A stretch of 9,966 nt of DNA from Chloroflexota bacterium (GTDB taxonomy: Bacteria; Chloroflexota; UBA6077; JADZDV01). Numbering within the stretch: position 1 is the stretch's first letter; each line of letters starts with the position of its first letter. A program made the translations under genes and the position numbers. The notes under the pieces are model-generated. The model ran no database searches. It was not told where the DNA came from and saw only the letters and a program-made list of their open reading frames with translations. Below are positions 1 to 6,642 of the stretch, piece by piece. The stretch is from assembly GCA_020850915.1 (NCBI GenBank), contig JADZDV010000438.1, forward strand, positions 1-9,966. The letters run 5' to 3'.

Positions 1-597
1 GAGCTTGGCCAGCAACATGGCGACAACGCGCTCGGCGCCGGTCTCCTCCGCGAGAACGTTGACCAGCATCCCACGCGAGAAATAGCCCTCCTCGGCCGGG
101 CTGCCCAGACTCTGGCCGGCCGCCAGTCTTGACGCGATCTTCACCAGGCCGGACAGCGCGCCCGCCATCCCCGCGACCGTCTCCTCAGTCCGCACGATGT
201 AGACACGCCTCGAGCATAGGTCCACGCCCGGATTCAACTCGTGCATGCCGGTCACCGCTGGAATGCGCAGCTTCTCCTGCACCGCCCGGCAGACAGCCCC
301 GCAGGCGATGCCGTAACGCCCCGAAGCAAAGGCCGGCCCCGCGATCACGACGTCGACGCGATAGGGACTCAGCAGCTCGACGACTTCCTCTGAGGCCTGC
401 GCCGTGTTCTCCGCGACATAATTGTCGCCACAGATCACCGTGACGACCACCTCGCCCCGATCCCCCAGCGCGCTCTGAAGCGCCCTGCCAGCCCCGACCG
501 GCCCCTCCACAGTCCGCGGCCGCAGATCGGCCTCCTTCTCCCCGCCCACGCCTCCGAAGAACTGGTTCACGTAGTGTGCGACCCGTATCATGCTCAT
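1..597 (-). CDS. Glycine/sarcosine/betaine reductase component B, gamma (GrdB-type) subunit, 3'-truncated by the window edge
   Basis: Homologue of GrdB, the substrate-binding gamma subunit of glycine/sarcosine/betaine reductase component B, which in Stickland fermenters uses a selenocysteine to take up the carboxymethyl group. I read this frame directly from the complement. It starts MSMIRVAHYVNQFFGGVGGE and continues with family blocks EGPVGAGRALQ (about 30-40), VVVTVICGDNY, VVIAGPAFASGRYGIACGAV, IPAVTGMHELNPGVDL and EEGYFSRGMLVN. Only the first 199 residues are present; the family is about 430 long. The family selenocysteine or its replacement lies at roughly residue 350, outside the window, so the redox residue cannot be judged. 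The first ATG (597) is preferred over the one two codons later because GGAGGG (607-612) sits 9 nt upstream. The gene lies 39 nt behind the alpha/beta subunit gene, so the two are very likely co-transcribed. Family assignment is strong; the substrate is unknown. Confidence 0.9.
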   Translation of the reverse strand, partial: MSMIRVAHYVNQFFGGVGGEKEADLRPRTVEGPVGAGRALQSALGDRGEVVVTVICGDNYVAENTAQASEEVVELLSPYRVDVVIAGPAFASGRYGIACGAVCRAVQEKLRIPAVTGMHELNPGVDLCSRRVYIVRTEETVAGMAGALSGLVKIASRLAAGQSLGSPAEEGYFSRGMLVNVLAEETGAERVVAMLLAKL

Positions 598-636
598 GGT
601 GCTGCTCCCTCCGCTTCAGGTCCGAGGCCGGCTCCT

Positions 637-1923
637 CTAGTGTCGCACCGCGGTGATCCTCGAATAGCCGAGTTGACTCAAGGCGCCCCTGATGTCCAGC
701 ACCGTCACCTCCATCTCCCCGTCCACGGGGACGCCGCCCGGCAGGGGTACGGGGTTGCCGATGACCCGGTCGACTTCCGGTAGCCGGTGCTTCATATATG
801 TCGTGCCCATGTTGACGATGGCATCCACCCCCTGCATGTTGAACAGGGTGTCAGCACCCAGGCTGGTATCGCTCTGGTCGGCTCCGTGAAGGAACATGGC
901 ATACGCCGTTCTCACACCGAGCGCCTCGCATCGTTCGGCCATCCTCGCGGGAACCACCTCTTCGGCTCCCATGCCGGACTTGTTCAAGATCACGCCGTCG
1001 ACGCCAAGTATCCGCTTGGCCATATTGGCCACCACCGTCGCGGCTCTCTCGTACTCGGTTTCGCTATCGGGCGCCGTGGTGATGATCACCCCGGTAAAAC
1101 AGAGGTCTTTGCCATGCCGCCGGTACAGCTCCTTGATGATGGGGTGGTTCTGAATGACGTAGGTCTCGACACCAGGTGCTCTGTACGGGCTGATGATGGC
1201 GCCGTCCAGGATCTCGTTGGGGTGAATGATGGTGGGCAGGGTCTTGTCGATATTCCCGCCGTACAGGACAGGCTCGCCCGGTATCGGCTCATGTTTTGTG
1301 GAGAGCACCGAGAATATGTAGGCGACTTTCGGTAGGTCCTCCGATCCGCATGCTATCTCTGTGAGCGGAGGCAGCTCGTAGGCCTCGGTCTCATCTGGCT
1401 TCAGACCGATGCCGCGACGTGCCAGGTAGACCGCGGTCCTCAACCCGGCTACCTTGAGGGCCCTGGCATAGTCTGGCAAGCTGATGCCGACTGCTGGTTG
1501 CGGCAGCACCACAACGTTCTGGGTCTTCCCGTACGTCCCGATCTCCGCGGCGGGCCCCGACATGTCGATCAGGCCGCCGATGGGATCCTTGAGGAAGGCG
1601 CCCCCGCCGCTCATGACGACCGCCACGCCCCGCAACACGCAGGTACGTCCCTCGCCAACATTGCCCTGTGGACCCAGGGTACCGGCGAAATCGCTCCCAC
1701 TGCCGTTGCTCTTCGCTCGCGGCTCGATGACGTCCGCGACTTGCAGAATCCTGCACCGTTCGCCGGGATGTGCCAGTTCAACATCGACCCGGCTAAGTCG
1801 CCTGTCCTCTTCCAGCATCTCCCGGAGCTGACGACGGTCTATCGAGAGCACGCCATCCGTAAGCGCGGTTCTTTCGGCAAACTGCGCGTCTCTAATGTTG
1901 AAAATGTCGAGCTCGAGTCTCAT
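637..1923 (-). CDS. Glycine/sarcosine/betaine reductase component B, alpha/beta proprotein (GrdE-type) without the pyruvoyl cysteine
   Basis: This 428-residue protein has the usual GrdE length. Family blocks are visible along its whole length: MRLELDIFNIRDAQF at the start, HPGERCRI (52-59), DVIEPRAK (64-71), GEGRTCVLRGVAVV (90-103), IDMSGPAAE (119-127), LPKVAYI (197-203), LYGG near 220, LPTIIHPNEILDGAIIS (229-245), PIIKELYRRHGKD (261-273), FTGVIITT (276-283), DGVILNKSGMG (309-319) and a C-terminal LSQLGYSRITAV. Classical GrdE is cleaved at a central cysteine, which becomes a pyruvoyl group on the beta subunit. Here residues 193-274 contain no cysteine, and the expected segment reads IISPYRAPGVETYV. 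Cysteines occur only at 57, 95, 192, 275 and 332. Start choice: the ATG at 1923 has GAGG 5 nt upstream and gives the family N-terminus; an in-frame GTG at 1977 would add 18 residues with no support. The gene sits 39 nt ahead of the GrdB-type gene. Family membership is clear; activity as an amino-acid reductase is doubtful. Confidence 0.9.
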   Translation of the reverse strand: MRLELDIFNIRDAQFAERTALTDGVLSIDRRQLREMLEEDRRLSRVDVELAHPGERCRILQVADVIEPRAKSNGSGSDFAGTLGPQGNVGEGRTCVLRGVAVVMSGGGAFLKDPIGGLIDMSGPAAEIGTYGKTQNVVVLPQPAVGISLPDYARALKVAGLRTAVYLARRGIGLKPDETEAYELPPLTEIACGSEDLPKVAYIFSVLSTKHEPIPGEPVLYGGNIDKTLPTIIHPNEILDGAIISPYRAPGVETYVIQNHPIIKELYRRHGKDLCFTGVIITTAPDSETEYERAATVVANMAKRILGVDGVILNKSGMGAEEVVPARMAERCEALGVRTAYAMFLHGADQSDTSLGADTLFNMQGVDAIVNMGTTYMKHRLPEVDRVIGNPVPLPGGVPVDGEMEVTVLDIRGALSQLGYSRITAVRH

Positions 1924-2102
1924 AGCCACCTCACGTGCACCGCACGGTTTCCGTAGCTGAGCGGGCCGCCCGACCACACCCCGCCGTCCATCGCTGGCCC
2001 GTCATCGCACCCACCCGTTCCCGGGCAGTCCTGCGCGAGCCTTGATGGTACTCCACCTGCCCAGCGCCGGTGTGGGCCGGGCCGTACGGCGGGTGTCTCT
2101 AA

Positions 2103-2132
2103 GGGGCGGAAGCGGCTGAAAGCTTCTGCCCC
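2103..2132 (-). terminator. Hairpin between the small-protein gene and the reductase pair
   Basis: An 11-base inverted repeat, GGGGCGGAAGC at 2103-2113 and GCTTCTGCCCC at 2122-2132, encloses an 8-base loop and has one imperfect pair. It lies 24 nt past the stop codon of the 70-residue protein and ahead of the reductase genes. On the minus strand it is followed by TTAGAG rather than a run of T, so it is a weak rho-independent terminator at best. It may instead stabilise the 3' end of the upstream transcript. Confidence 0.45.
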
Positions 2133-2156
2133 GCTGCTCCATAAGAGAGGGATTGC

Positions 2157-2369
2157 TCAGGCGTGCAAGAGGTTCGGAACGGCGCGACCCTCGGCGACGA
2201 GGCCGCCCGCGTCCTCATCCTCGTCGTCTCCGCTCGCCAGAGCAAGGTTCTCGACATCGTGACCGCCGGCATCCAGCTTGGATCGGACAAGCGTGAGCAC
2301 CTCGCGCTCCGTTCGAAAGGAGCCCAGCAGGCTCCTTGTCTCCTTGTCCCAGACTTCACAGAAGATCAT
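2157..2369 (-). CDS. Conserved-looking 70-residue protein of unknown function
   Basis: The protein begins MIFCEVWDKETRSLLGSF and continues RTEREVLTLVR, then KLDAGGHDVENLALASG, an acidic stretch DDEDEDAGG, and ends EGRAVPNLLHA. The pattern of an opening beta strand, a turn ending in GSF.TE.E.L.LV and then NLAL resembles small hypothetical proteins I associate with Actinobacteria and Chloroflexota (a YE...TRN..G.Y.TE.EAL..V pattern), but I cannot name a family with certainty. The ATG at 2369 is chosen over the GTG at 2387 because GAGGAG (2377-2382) lies 7 nt before the ATG; the GTG itself falls inside the ribosome-binding region. The gene follows the carbamoyltransferase by 62 nt and is followed by a hairpin, so it may be the last gene of that unit. 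No membrane segment or signal peptide is present, so a cytoplasmic location is expected. Function unknown. Confidence 0.7.
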   Translation of the reverse strand: MIFCEVWDKETRSLLGSFRTEREVLTLVRSKLDAGGHDVENLALASGDDEDEDAGGLVAEGRAVPNLLHA

Positions 2370-2376
2370 CAGCCTG

Positions 2377-2382
2377 CTCCTC
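2377..2382 (-). promoter_or_regulatory. Ribosome-binding site deciding the start of the 70-residue protein
   Basis: The minus strand reads GAGGAG with 7 nt to the ATG at 2369. This favours that ATG over the GTG at 2387. Confidence 0.65.
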
Positions 2383-2397
2383 ACCAACCCGTAAATG

Positions 2398-2412
2398 GTG
2401 GGCAGGGCCCAC
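2398..2412 (-). terminator. Short GC hairpin after the carbamoyltransferase gene
   Basis: A perfect 6-base inverted repeat, GTGGGC and GCCCAC, is separated by three bases and lies 19 nt beyond the carbamoyltransferase stop codon. No T-tract follows on the minus strand. It could be a weak attenuator between this gene and the 70-residue protein, or just an effect of GC-rich sequence. Confidence 0.2.
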
Positions 2413-2431
2413 TCTACCGCTGGCTCCTACG

Positions 2432-4180
2432 TCAGCTCCCGGCGGTCCCGGCGGCCAGGTGGGCGGGGCGGTCCTGTGATTCGGCGGCTTCGTCGGGGGC
2501 GTGGACGAGGAGATCGCCGATGGCGAGACAGTCCAGACGGGCTTCGAGGAACGCGCGGATGGCGTCGTCCGCGCTGTCAACGATCGGCTCCTCGTGCATG
2601 TTGAAGCTGGTGTTGACGACGCTCGGGATGCCGGTCTGCTCGTAGTAGGCGCGCACGATGGCGTACAGGTCCGGGCTGGCCGTCTCCTCCAGGAGTTGCG
2701 GGCGCGCGGTGCTGTCCACGTGAACGCAGGCGGGGGACACGCGGCGCATCTCGGGCGTGCAGTCGAAGGTGATCGTCATGAAGCGGGCGGCGTGCTCGGC
2801 GCCAGAAGCGCCCACAAAGCAGGCGTCCCGACGCTCGTCCAGGGTGGCGGGCGCGAACGGCATGAACTCGCTGCGGTGCAGCCGCTCGTTCAGCCAGCCG
2901 TTGATGCTGGCGTCCCTGGCGGAGCAGAGAATGGAGCGGTGGCCGAGCGCCCGGGGACCGTATTCGGCGTTGCCGACCACGCGCGCCACGATCTTCCCCT
3001 CGGCCAGCAACCGGCCGACCCGCTGCTGGATGTCCGGCACCTTCTCAGCCCGGAGGCCGCTGGCGGAGACGGCCGCCGCGATCGCCTCCGGGCTCAGCGA
3101 GCGTCCGAGGTAGGCGTGACGCATCGGCGCGGGCTGAAGCCCGCCCGGCTGGCGGCTGAGCCACCACTGTGCGCCACCGACGGCGGTGCCGTCGTCGCCC
3201 ATGGCGGGATGGATGAAGACCCCCGCCACGCCGTCGATCTCGTGAATCCGCTGGTTGAGCTTGACGTTGGCGCAGACGCCGCCGGCTAGCACCACGTTCT
3301 GGACACCCTGCTCCCGGACGAACGGTCGGACGAAGTCCACCACGATCCGTTCGAGCGCGGTCTGGTACGCGGCCGCCACGTCTACCCGCTGGTAGTGGCG
3401 TGCAAGCTGCTGGCTGAAGGCGAAGTCCATCGCCCAGAGGGAGCGGAAGCTCTCCCGGCCGGGGCGGAAGCGCGACAGGACGCGGTCGGTCAGGAGACTG
3501 GGATCGCCGTAGGCGGCCAGGCCCACCACCTTGCCCTCGTGACGACTCCATGTGAAGCCGAGGGCGCGGGTGACCTGGGCGTACATCAGGCCGAGGGAGT
3601 GGGGGTACGGGATCTTACGGAGCAGGCGGATGCGGCCGTCCTCGCACAGCCAGAGGCTGCCGGCCAGGCCGCTGCCGTACCAGTCTAGCGTCACGGCCAG
3701 GGCGCGCTGGAAGGAGGAGCCGTAGTAGGCTGAGGCGGCGTGCGCGGCGTGGTGCGGCACGTAGACGAGCGGAGTCTGACCGAAGCCGTGTCGCGCGAGC
3801 CGGCGGCGTAGCTCCAGGCCGTAGCGGGCATGGCAGAGGCTGGTGTAGAGCGCCCAGCCGAGGTAGAAGACCTGGTGGCGCGCCGCGGCGAGCGGATCGG
3901 CCAGACGCTCCGGCAGGGAGGTGAGGTCGCGCACGTACCCGCCGAGCTTGGCCGCGGCCTCGTGGGGCCAGCGGAAGAACGGGTAGGTGACGGCGGAGAC
4001 GTCGCGCGGGATGACGCCCGCCTCGGCCAGGACGACCTGGAGCGCGCGGTCGGGAAAGCCGTCCTGGAGCTTGACCCGGGTGAGGCGCTCCTCGGCGACA
4101 GCGCTGGCGATCTGGCCGTCCCGCAGAATGGCGGCCGTCACGTTCTTGTCGAGCGCGGAGATACCCAGGACGGTGCGCAA
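2432..4180 (-). CDS. NodU/CmcH/TobZ-family O-carbamoyltransferase
   Basis: This 582-residue enzyme belongs to the family that activates carbamoyl phosphate with ATP and transfers the carbamoyl group to a hydroxyl on a sugar or natural product. The N-terminal Kae1-like domain shows GIS (6-8), AEERLTR (29-35), the metal-binding VPHHAAHAASAYY (141-153), LDWYGSG (165-171), EGKVVGLAAYGDP (215-227), LAGGVCANVKLN (298-309) and HPAMGDDGTAVGGA (324-337). The C-terminal YrdC-like domain shows EYGPRALGHRSIL (406-418), FMPFAP (439-444), NTSFN.HEEPIV (523-534) and AIGDLLV. Compared with well-studied members as I recall them, GRMEFGPRALGNRS reads GNAEYGPRALGHRS, and the usual RE.FRPFAP reads RSEFMPFAP; I have seen the latter in a side clade. 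The start is a TTG backed by GAGGGG 5 nt upstream. The gene is 37 nt behind the membrane-protein gene. No biosynthetic gene nearby reveals its acceptor substrate. Confidence 0.9.
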   Translation of the reverse strand: MRTVLGISALDKNVTAAILRDGQIASAVAEERLTRVKLQDGFPDRALQVVLAEAGVIPRDVSAVTYPFFRWPHEAAAKLGGYVRDLTSLPERLADPLAAARHQVFYLGWALYTSLCHARYGLELRRRLARHGFGQTPLVYVPHHAAHAASAYYGSSFQRALAVTLDWYGSGLAGSLWLCEDGRIRLLRKIPYPHSLGLMYAQVTRALGFTWSRHEGKVVGLAAYGDPSLLTDRVLSRFRPGRESFRSLWAMDFAFSQQLARHYQRVDVAAAYQTALERIVVDFVRPFVREQGVQNVVLAGGVCANVKLNQRIHEIDGVAGVFIHPAMGDDGTAVGGAQWWLSRQPGGLQPAPMRHAYLGRSLSPEAIAAAVSASGLRAEKVPDIQQRVGRLLAEGKIVARVVGNAEYGPRALGHRSILCSARDASINGWLNERLHRSEFMPFAPATLDERRDACFVGASGAEHAARFMTITFDCTPEMRRVSPACVHVDSTARPQLLEETASPDLYAIVRAYYEQTGIPSVVNTSFNMHEEPIVDSADDAIRAFLEARLDCLAIGDLLVHAPDEAAESQDRPAHLAAGTAGS

Positions 4181-4185
4181 GTGGA

Positions 4186-4191
4186 CCCCTC
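4186..4191 (-). promoter_or_regulatory. Ribosome-binding site supporting a TTG start
   Basis: The minus strand reads GAGGGG with 5 nt to the TTG at 4180. I see no in-frame ATG or GTG between this TTG and the upstream stop codon region, and the protein already begins with the family motif, so the TTG is well supported. Confidence 0.6.
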
Positions 4192-4217
4192 GCGCGCCGT
4201 GGGATGCGCGCCTCGGA

Positions 4218-5960
4218 TTAGGCTCCGGAGTTTGCCAGATCGGACCGTCCGCTCACCACGCGCGCCGAGTCTGTGTTGGGCTCCTGCTGGCTGTCCTCCG
4301 TCCAATCCAGTCGCACGCTCGCGCCGACGAGCTGCTCGCGCACGAAGCGCTCCAGCGCCCGGGCGGCTTCGGGATCGAGGCCAGACACCACGGCCGACGC
4401 CCAGCGCCGCCTGGCACCCTCGCGCAGCGCGGCGAGGTCGGAGCGCAGGACAAGCCACCAGTGGTACCAGAGCACGCCGCCGGCCACGCCCGCGTTGACC
4501 AGCCAGTGGGCCAGCTCTCGCACCAGCTCGCGGCTGGCCGGCAGGCCCAGCGCCATGAAGACAATCTTGTAGACGATCCAGGCGCCGCTCGTCAGGAGAA
4601 CGGCGACACTGGCGAGGACGGCCAGGTAGAGATAGAGGCGACGGGTCGTGGCGCGGGTCTCCTCAGTCCGTCGCGGCCCGGCCACCAGTTGCCGGGCGTC
4701 GTTCCAGTGCAGCCACCAGACGGGCAAACCGATCAGGATCATGCTCAGATAGGTAGCCAGGCTCTGGCGCGAGCCTGGAAGGTCCGCGATGGCGCCAGGC
4801 AGGAGCAGATCGACGAACAGGCGCAGGAAGGAGGCGATGCCGCTCGTCAGGACGGCGAGCGCCACCGCGGAGACGAGGTAGGTATAGAGTCGACGGACGC
4901 CCGCCTGGCGCCCCACCTCCGCCTCGGCGGCGGCCTCACGGCGCACCCTGGCTGAGAAGTACGCCCAGAACAGCCCGAACACCAGGATGCTGGAGAGCGG
5001 CTCGCCCAGCGCGAGGAGCGGTGGCTGGCCACCGACTTCGGTGACGGACTCGCCTAGCGCCGTCAAGATGAAGAAGCGCACGACCTGGCTGGCGTTGATC
5101 AGCGCCCAGGCCACGCAGAGTGCCACAAGGCCGTAGAGGTGCACCTTGCGGAGCACGGAGTGCAGCTCCGGCTCGCCAGCCGGCTCCGAGCGCCCGCCGC
5201 TTGGGAGACCCTCGGTGTCAGAGACCAGGTGCCTGTGCAGCAGCCAGACCGTGAGGGCCACCAGCACAGTGCCGCCGCCCAGCGCGACGACGTTGGCGTC
5301 AACCGGCGAGCCGAGGGTCATCAGGGCGGGCTGCGCGAAGAGCGCCGTCCAGAGCTGCTGGCAGACCGCGGTCAGGTTGAACAGCAGTGGGCCCACGCCG
5401 AGGACGGACATACCGTAGAGGTACCAGCGGCGCAGGGTGGCGCTGGCGCCCATCTCGCCAACGAGCGCGCGATCGGCAGCGGTGATGCGCCAGTGGTAGA
5501 GCCAGAAGAGGCCGAAGAGCACGGCGTACGGGAGTGGCTGGACGAAGCCGGCTGGCACCTCGGCGCCCCTGGCGACTCCCAGCAGCACGCGCAACACGTG
5601 GACCACGAGGTCGCGGCTAGCGCTGTAGGCGGCCAGGACGTCGGTCAGCAGGACGGCGTAGAGGTAGAGCCGGCGCAGTCCGGAGCGCCGCTCGTCAACG
5701 CCGACCGGTCCTCCGAGCGCCAACTGAGCTGCGCGCCAGTGGAGCAGCCAGACCAGGAGCCCGACGATGGTCAGGGCGATCCCGAGGGCGGTCTGCTCGC
5801 GGAACTGGCTCCGGCTGCGGAAGGCGCCGAAGACGCCGCTCGACTGGAGATCCAGCGCCTGCTCCAACAGCACGCGGGCGAGCGTCCCCAGGCCGGTGAG
5901 CAGCATCGACTGGCCGGCGAAGGCCACGAGATAGATGTAGAGGCGTCTCAGGCGGAGCAT
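4218..5960 (-). CDS. Six-repeat DUF5671-type integral membrane protein
   Basis: This 580-residue protein is built from six copies of one unit. Each unit opens with an RRLYLY-like motif followed by a hydrophobic segment and closes with a second hydrophobic segment ending in a WLLHW-like motif. The openings lie at residues 5 (RRLYIY), 96 (RRLYLY), 177 (RRWYLY), 271 (RKVHLY), 356 (RRLYTY) and 440 (RRLYLY). The closings lie near 71 (WLLHWR), 153 (WLYHWR), 239 (WLLHRH), 332 (WAYFSAR), 415 (WWLHWN) and 498 (WYHWWL). I count about two membrane segments per unit, so roughly twelve in all. The period is 81-94 residues. The unit resembles DUF5671, a domain of unknown function. A hydrophilic tail of about 70 residues follows, predicted partly helical (DPEAARALERFVREQLVG). 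The ATG at 5960 has GGAG 9 nt upstream. The gene is 33 nt behind the NTF2-like gene and 37 nt ahead of the carbamoyltransferase, which suggests shared transcription. Transport, sensing or scaffolding roles are all unproven. Confidence 0.85.
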   Translation of the reverse strand: MLRLRRLYIYLVAFAGQSMLLTGLGTLARVLLEQALDLQSSGVFGAFRSRSQFREQTALGIALTIVGLLVWLLHWRAAQLALGGPVGVDERRSGLRRLYLYAVLLTDVLAAYSASRDLVVHVLRVLLGVARGAEVPAGFVQPLPYAVLFGLFWLYHWRITAADRALVGEMGASATLRRWYLYGMSVLGVGPLLFNLTAVCQQLWTALFAQPALMTLGSPVDANVVALGGGTVLVALTVWLLHRHLVSDTEGLPSGGRSEPAGEPELHSVLRKVHLYGLVALCVAWALINASQVVRFFILTALGESVTEVGGQPPLLALGEPLSSILVFGLFWAYFSARVRREAAAEAEVGRQAGVRRLYTYLVSAVALAVLTSGIASFLRLFVDLLLPGAIADLPGSRQSLATYLSMILIGLPVWWLHWNDARQLVAGPRRTEETRATTRRLYLYLAVLASVAVLLTSGAWIVYKIVFMALGLPASRELVRELAHWLVNAGVAGGVLWYHWWLVLRSDLAALREGARRRWASAVVSGLDPEAARALERFVREQLVGASVRLDWTEDSQQEPNTDSARVVSGRSDLANSGA

Positions 5961-5993
5961 GGCGGTCTCCGATCCCGCTTCCGATCAGCAGTC

Positions 5994-6497
5994 TCAGTTG
6001 ATGCCTTCGACCTGGGCGAGCTTCCAGGCGCCGCTCTCCCGCCGCAGGACGATCGTGCGCGTGTAGGTGTAATCGCTGGGGGCGAAGAGCCCGCCGCCGC
6101 TTCGGGTCAGCCGGATGGTCACCCGTGCCGTCTCGCCCTCGATGCGCTCGTCGTCGATCCGGATCGTCGGCCGATCGGAGCTGAGCGGGCGGGTCGGATA
6201 GTTAGAGGCAAAGCTGTCGTAGGACCTTCTGGCCTGTGCATCCGCGGACAGGTAGGCGTAGGCCGTCTTCGGATCGTCGCGGGTGAGCGCCAGGTAGTAG
6301 TTGTAGACCACGCCGGCCGGGCGGGAGTCGTCCATCGGCTGCTCGGCGCGCGGCCGGGCCAGCACGGCGACGATGCCGAGTGCGACGATGGCGACCGCGG
6401 CGATCGCCACGGTGAGGGTGAAACGATCGAGGCCAGCACGAGCAGAGGTCCGAGCGCTGGCTGGCGACGCGGCCTGCTCCGTCTGTTGCTGTGCCAT
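5994..6497 (-). CDS. Membrane-anchored NTF2-like protein of unknown function
   Basis: The 167-residue protein has a short cytoplasmic-type N-terminus (1-25), one transmembrane segment at about 26-47 (LTVAIAAVAIVALGIVAVLA), then an extracytoplasmic domain. That domain begins with a helix VVYNYYLAL followed by DDPKTAYAYLSADAQ, and ends with alternating strands such as ARVTIRLTR, YTRTIVLRRESGAWKLAQV. This helix-then-sheet pattern ending in a W-K-L strand is typical of NTF2-like/SnoaL or DUF4878-type lipoprotein domains, which often bind small ligands or act as assembly partners. No catalytic residues can be named. The ATG at 6497 has GGGAGGG-type sequence 9 nt upstream. The gene is followed 33 nt later by the six-repeat membrane protein, so the two may form a membrane complex; that is inference. 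It lies 145 nt behind the kinase gene and could have its own promoter. Confidence 0.75.
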   Translation of the reverse strand: MAQQQTEQAASPASARTSARAGLDRFTLTVAIAAVAIVALGIVAVLARPRAEQPMDDSRPAGVVYNYYLALTRDDPKTAYAYLSADAQARRSYDSFASNYPTRPLSSDRPTIRIDDERIEGETARVTIRLTRSGGGLFAPSDYTYTRTIVLRRESGAWKLAQVEGIN

Positions 6498-6642
6498 GGG
6501 CGTGTGCCCTCCCCTCGGGGGCTTCTCTCACTCCAGGATAGACCGCTGGCGCTCTCCTGGACGGAGTCAGGTGCCCCGGTAGGAGGTAGGGCATTTGTCA
6601 CATCGCGCGTGACGGGAAGCGGCCGGGCAGTGGGCAGCGGCG

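Noticed and set aside
1924..2100. A glycine riboswitch ahead of the reductase genes
   Set aside because: I looked because glycine riboswitches control some glycine-related genes. I could not find the paired aptamer helices or conserved core, and no clear promoter was visible either.
2501..3289. A 262-codon plus-strand open frame
   Set aside because: It is the antisense of the carbamoyltransferase C-terminal domain, whose conserved motifs are unmistakable on the minus strand.
3987..4955. A 322-codon plus-strand open frame spanning two genes
   Set aside because: It crosses the junction between the carbamoyltransferase and the membrane protein on the opposite strand and has no recognisable motif or ribosome-binding site.
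6597..6613. GTCAC-N7-GTGAC as a CRP/FNR-type operator or terminator after the kinase gene
   Set aside because: The half-sites are inverted relative to TGTGA-N6-TCACA, the arms are only 5 bases, and no T-tract follows.
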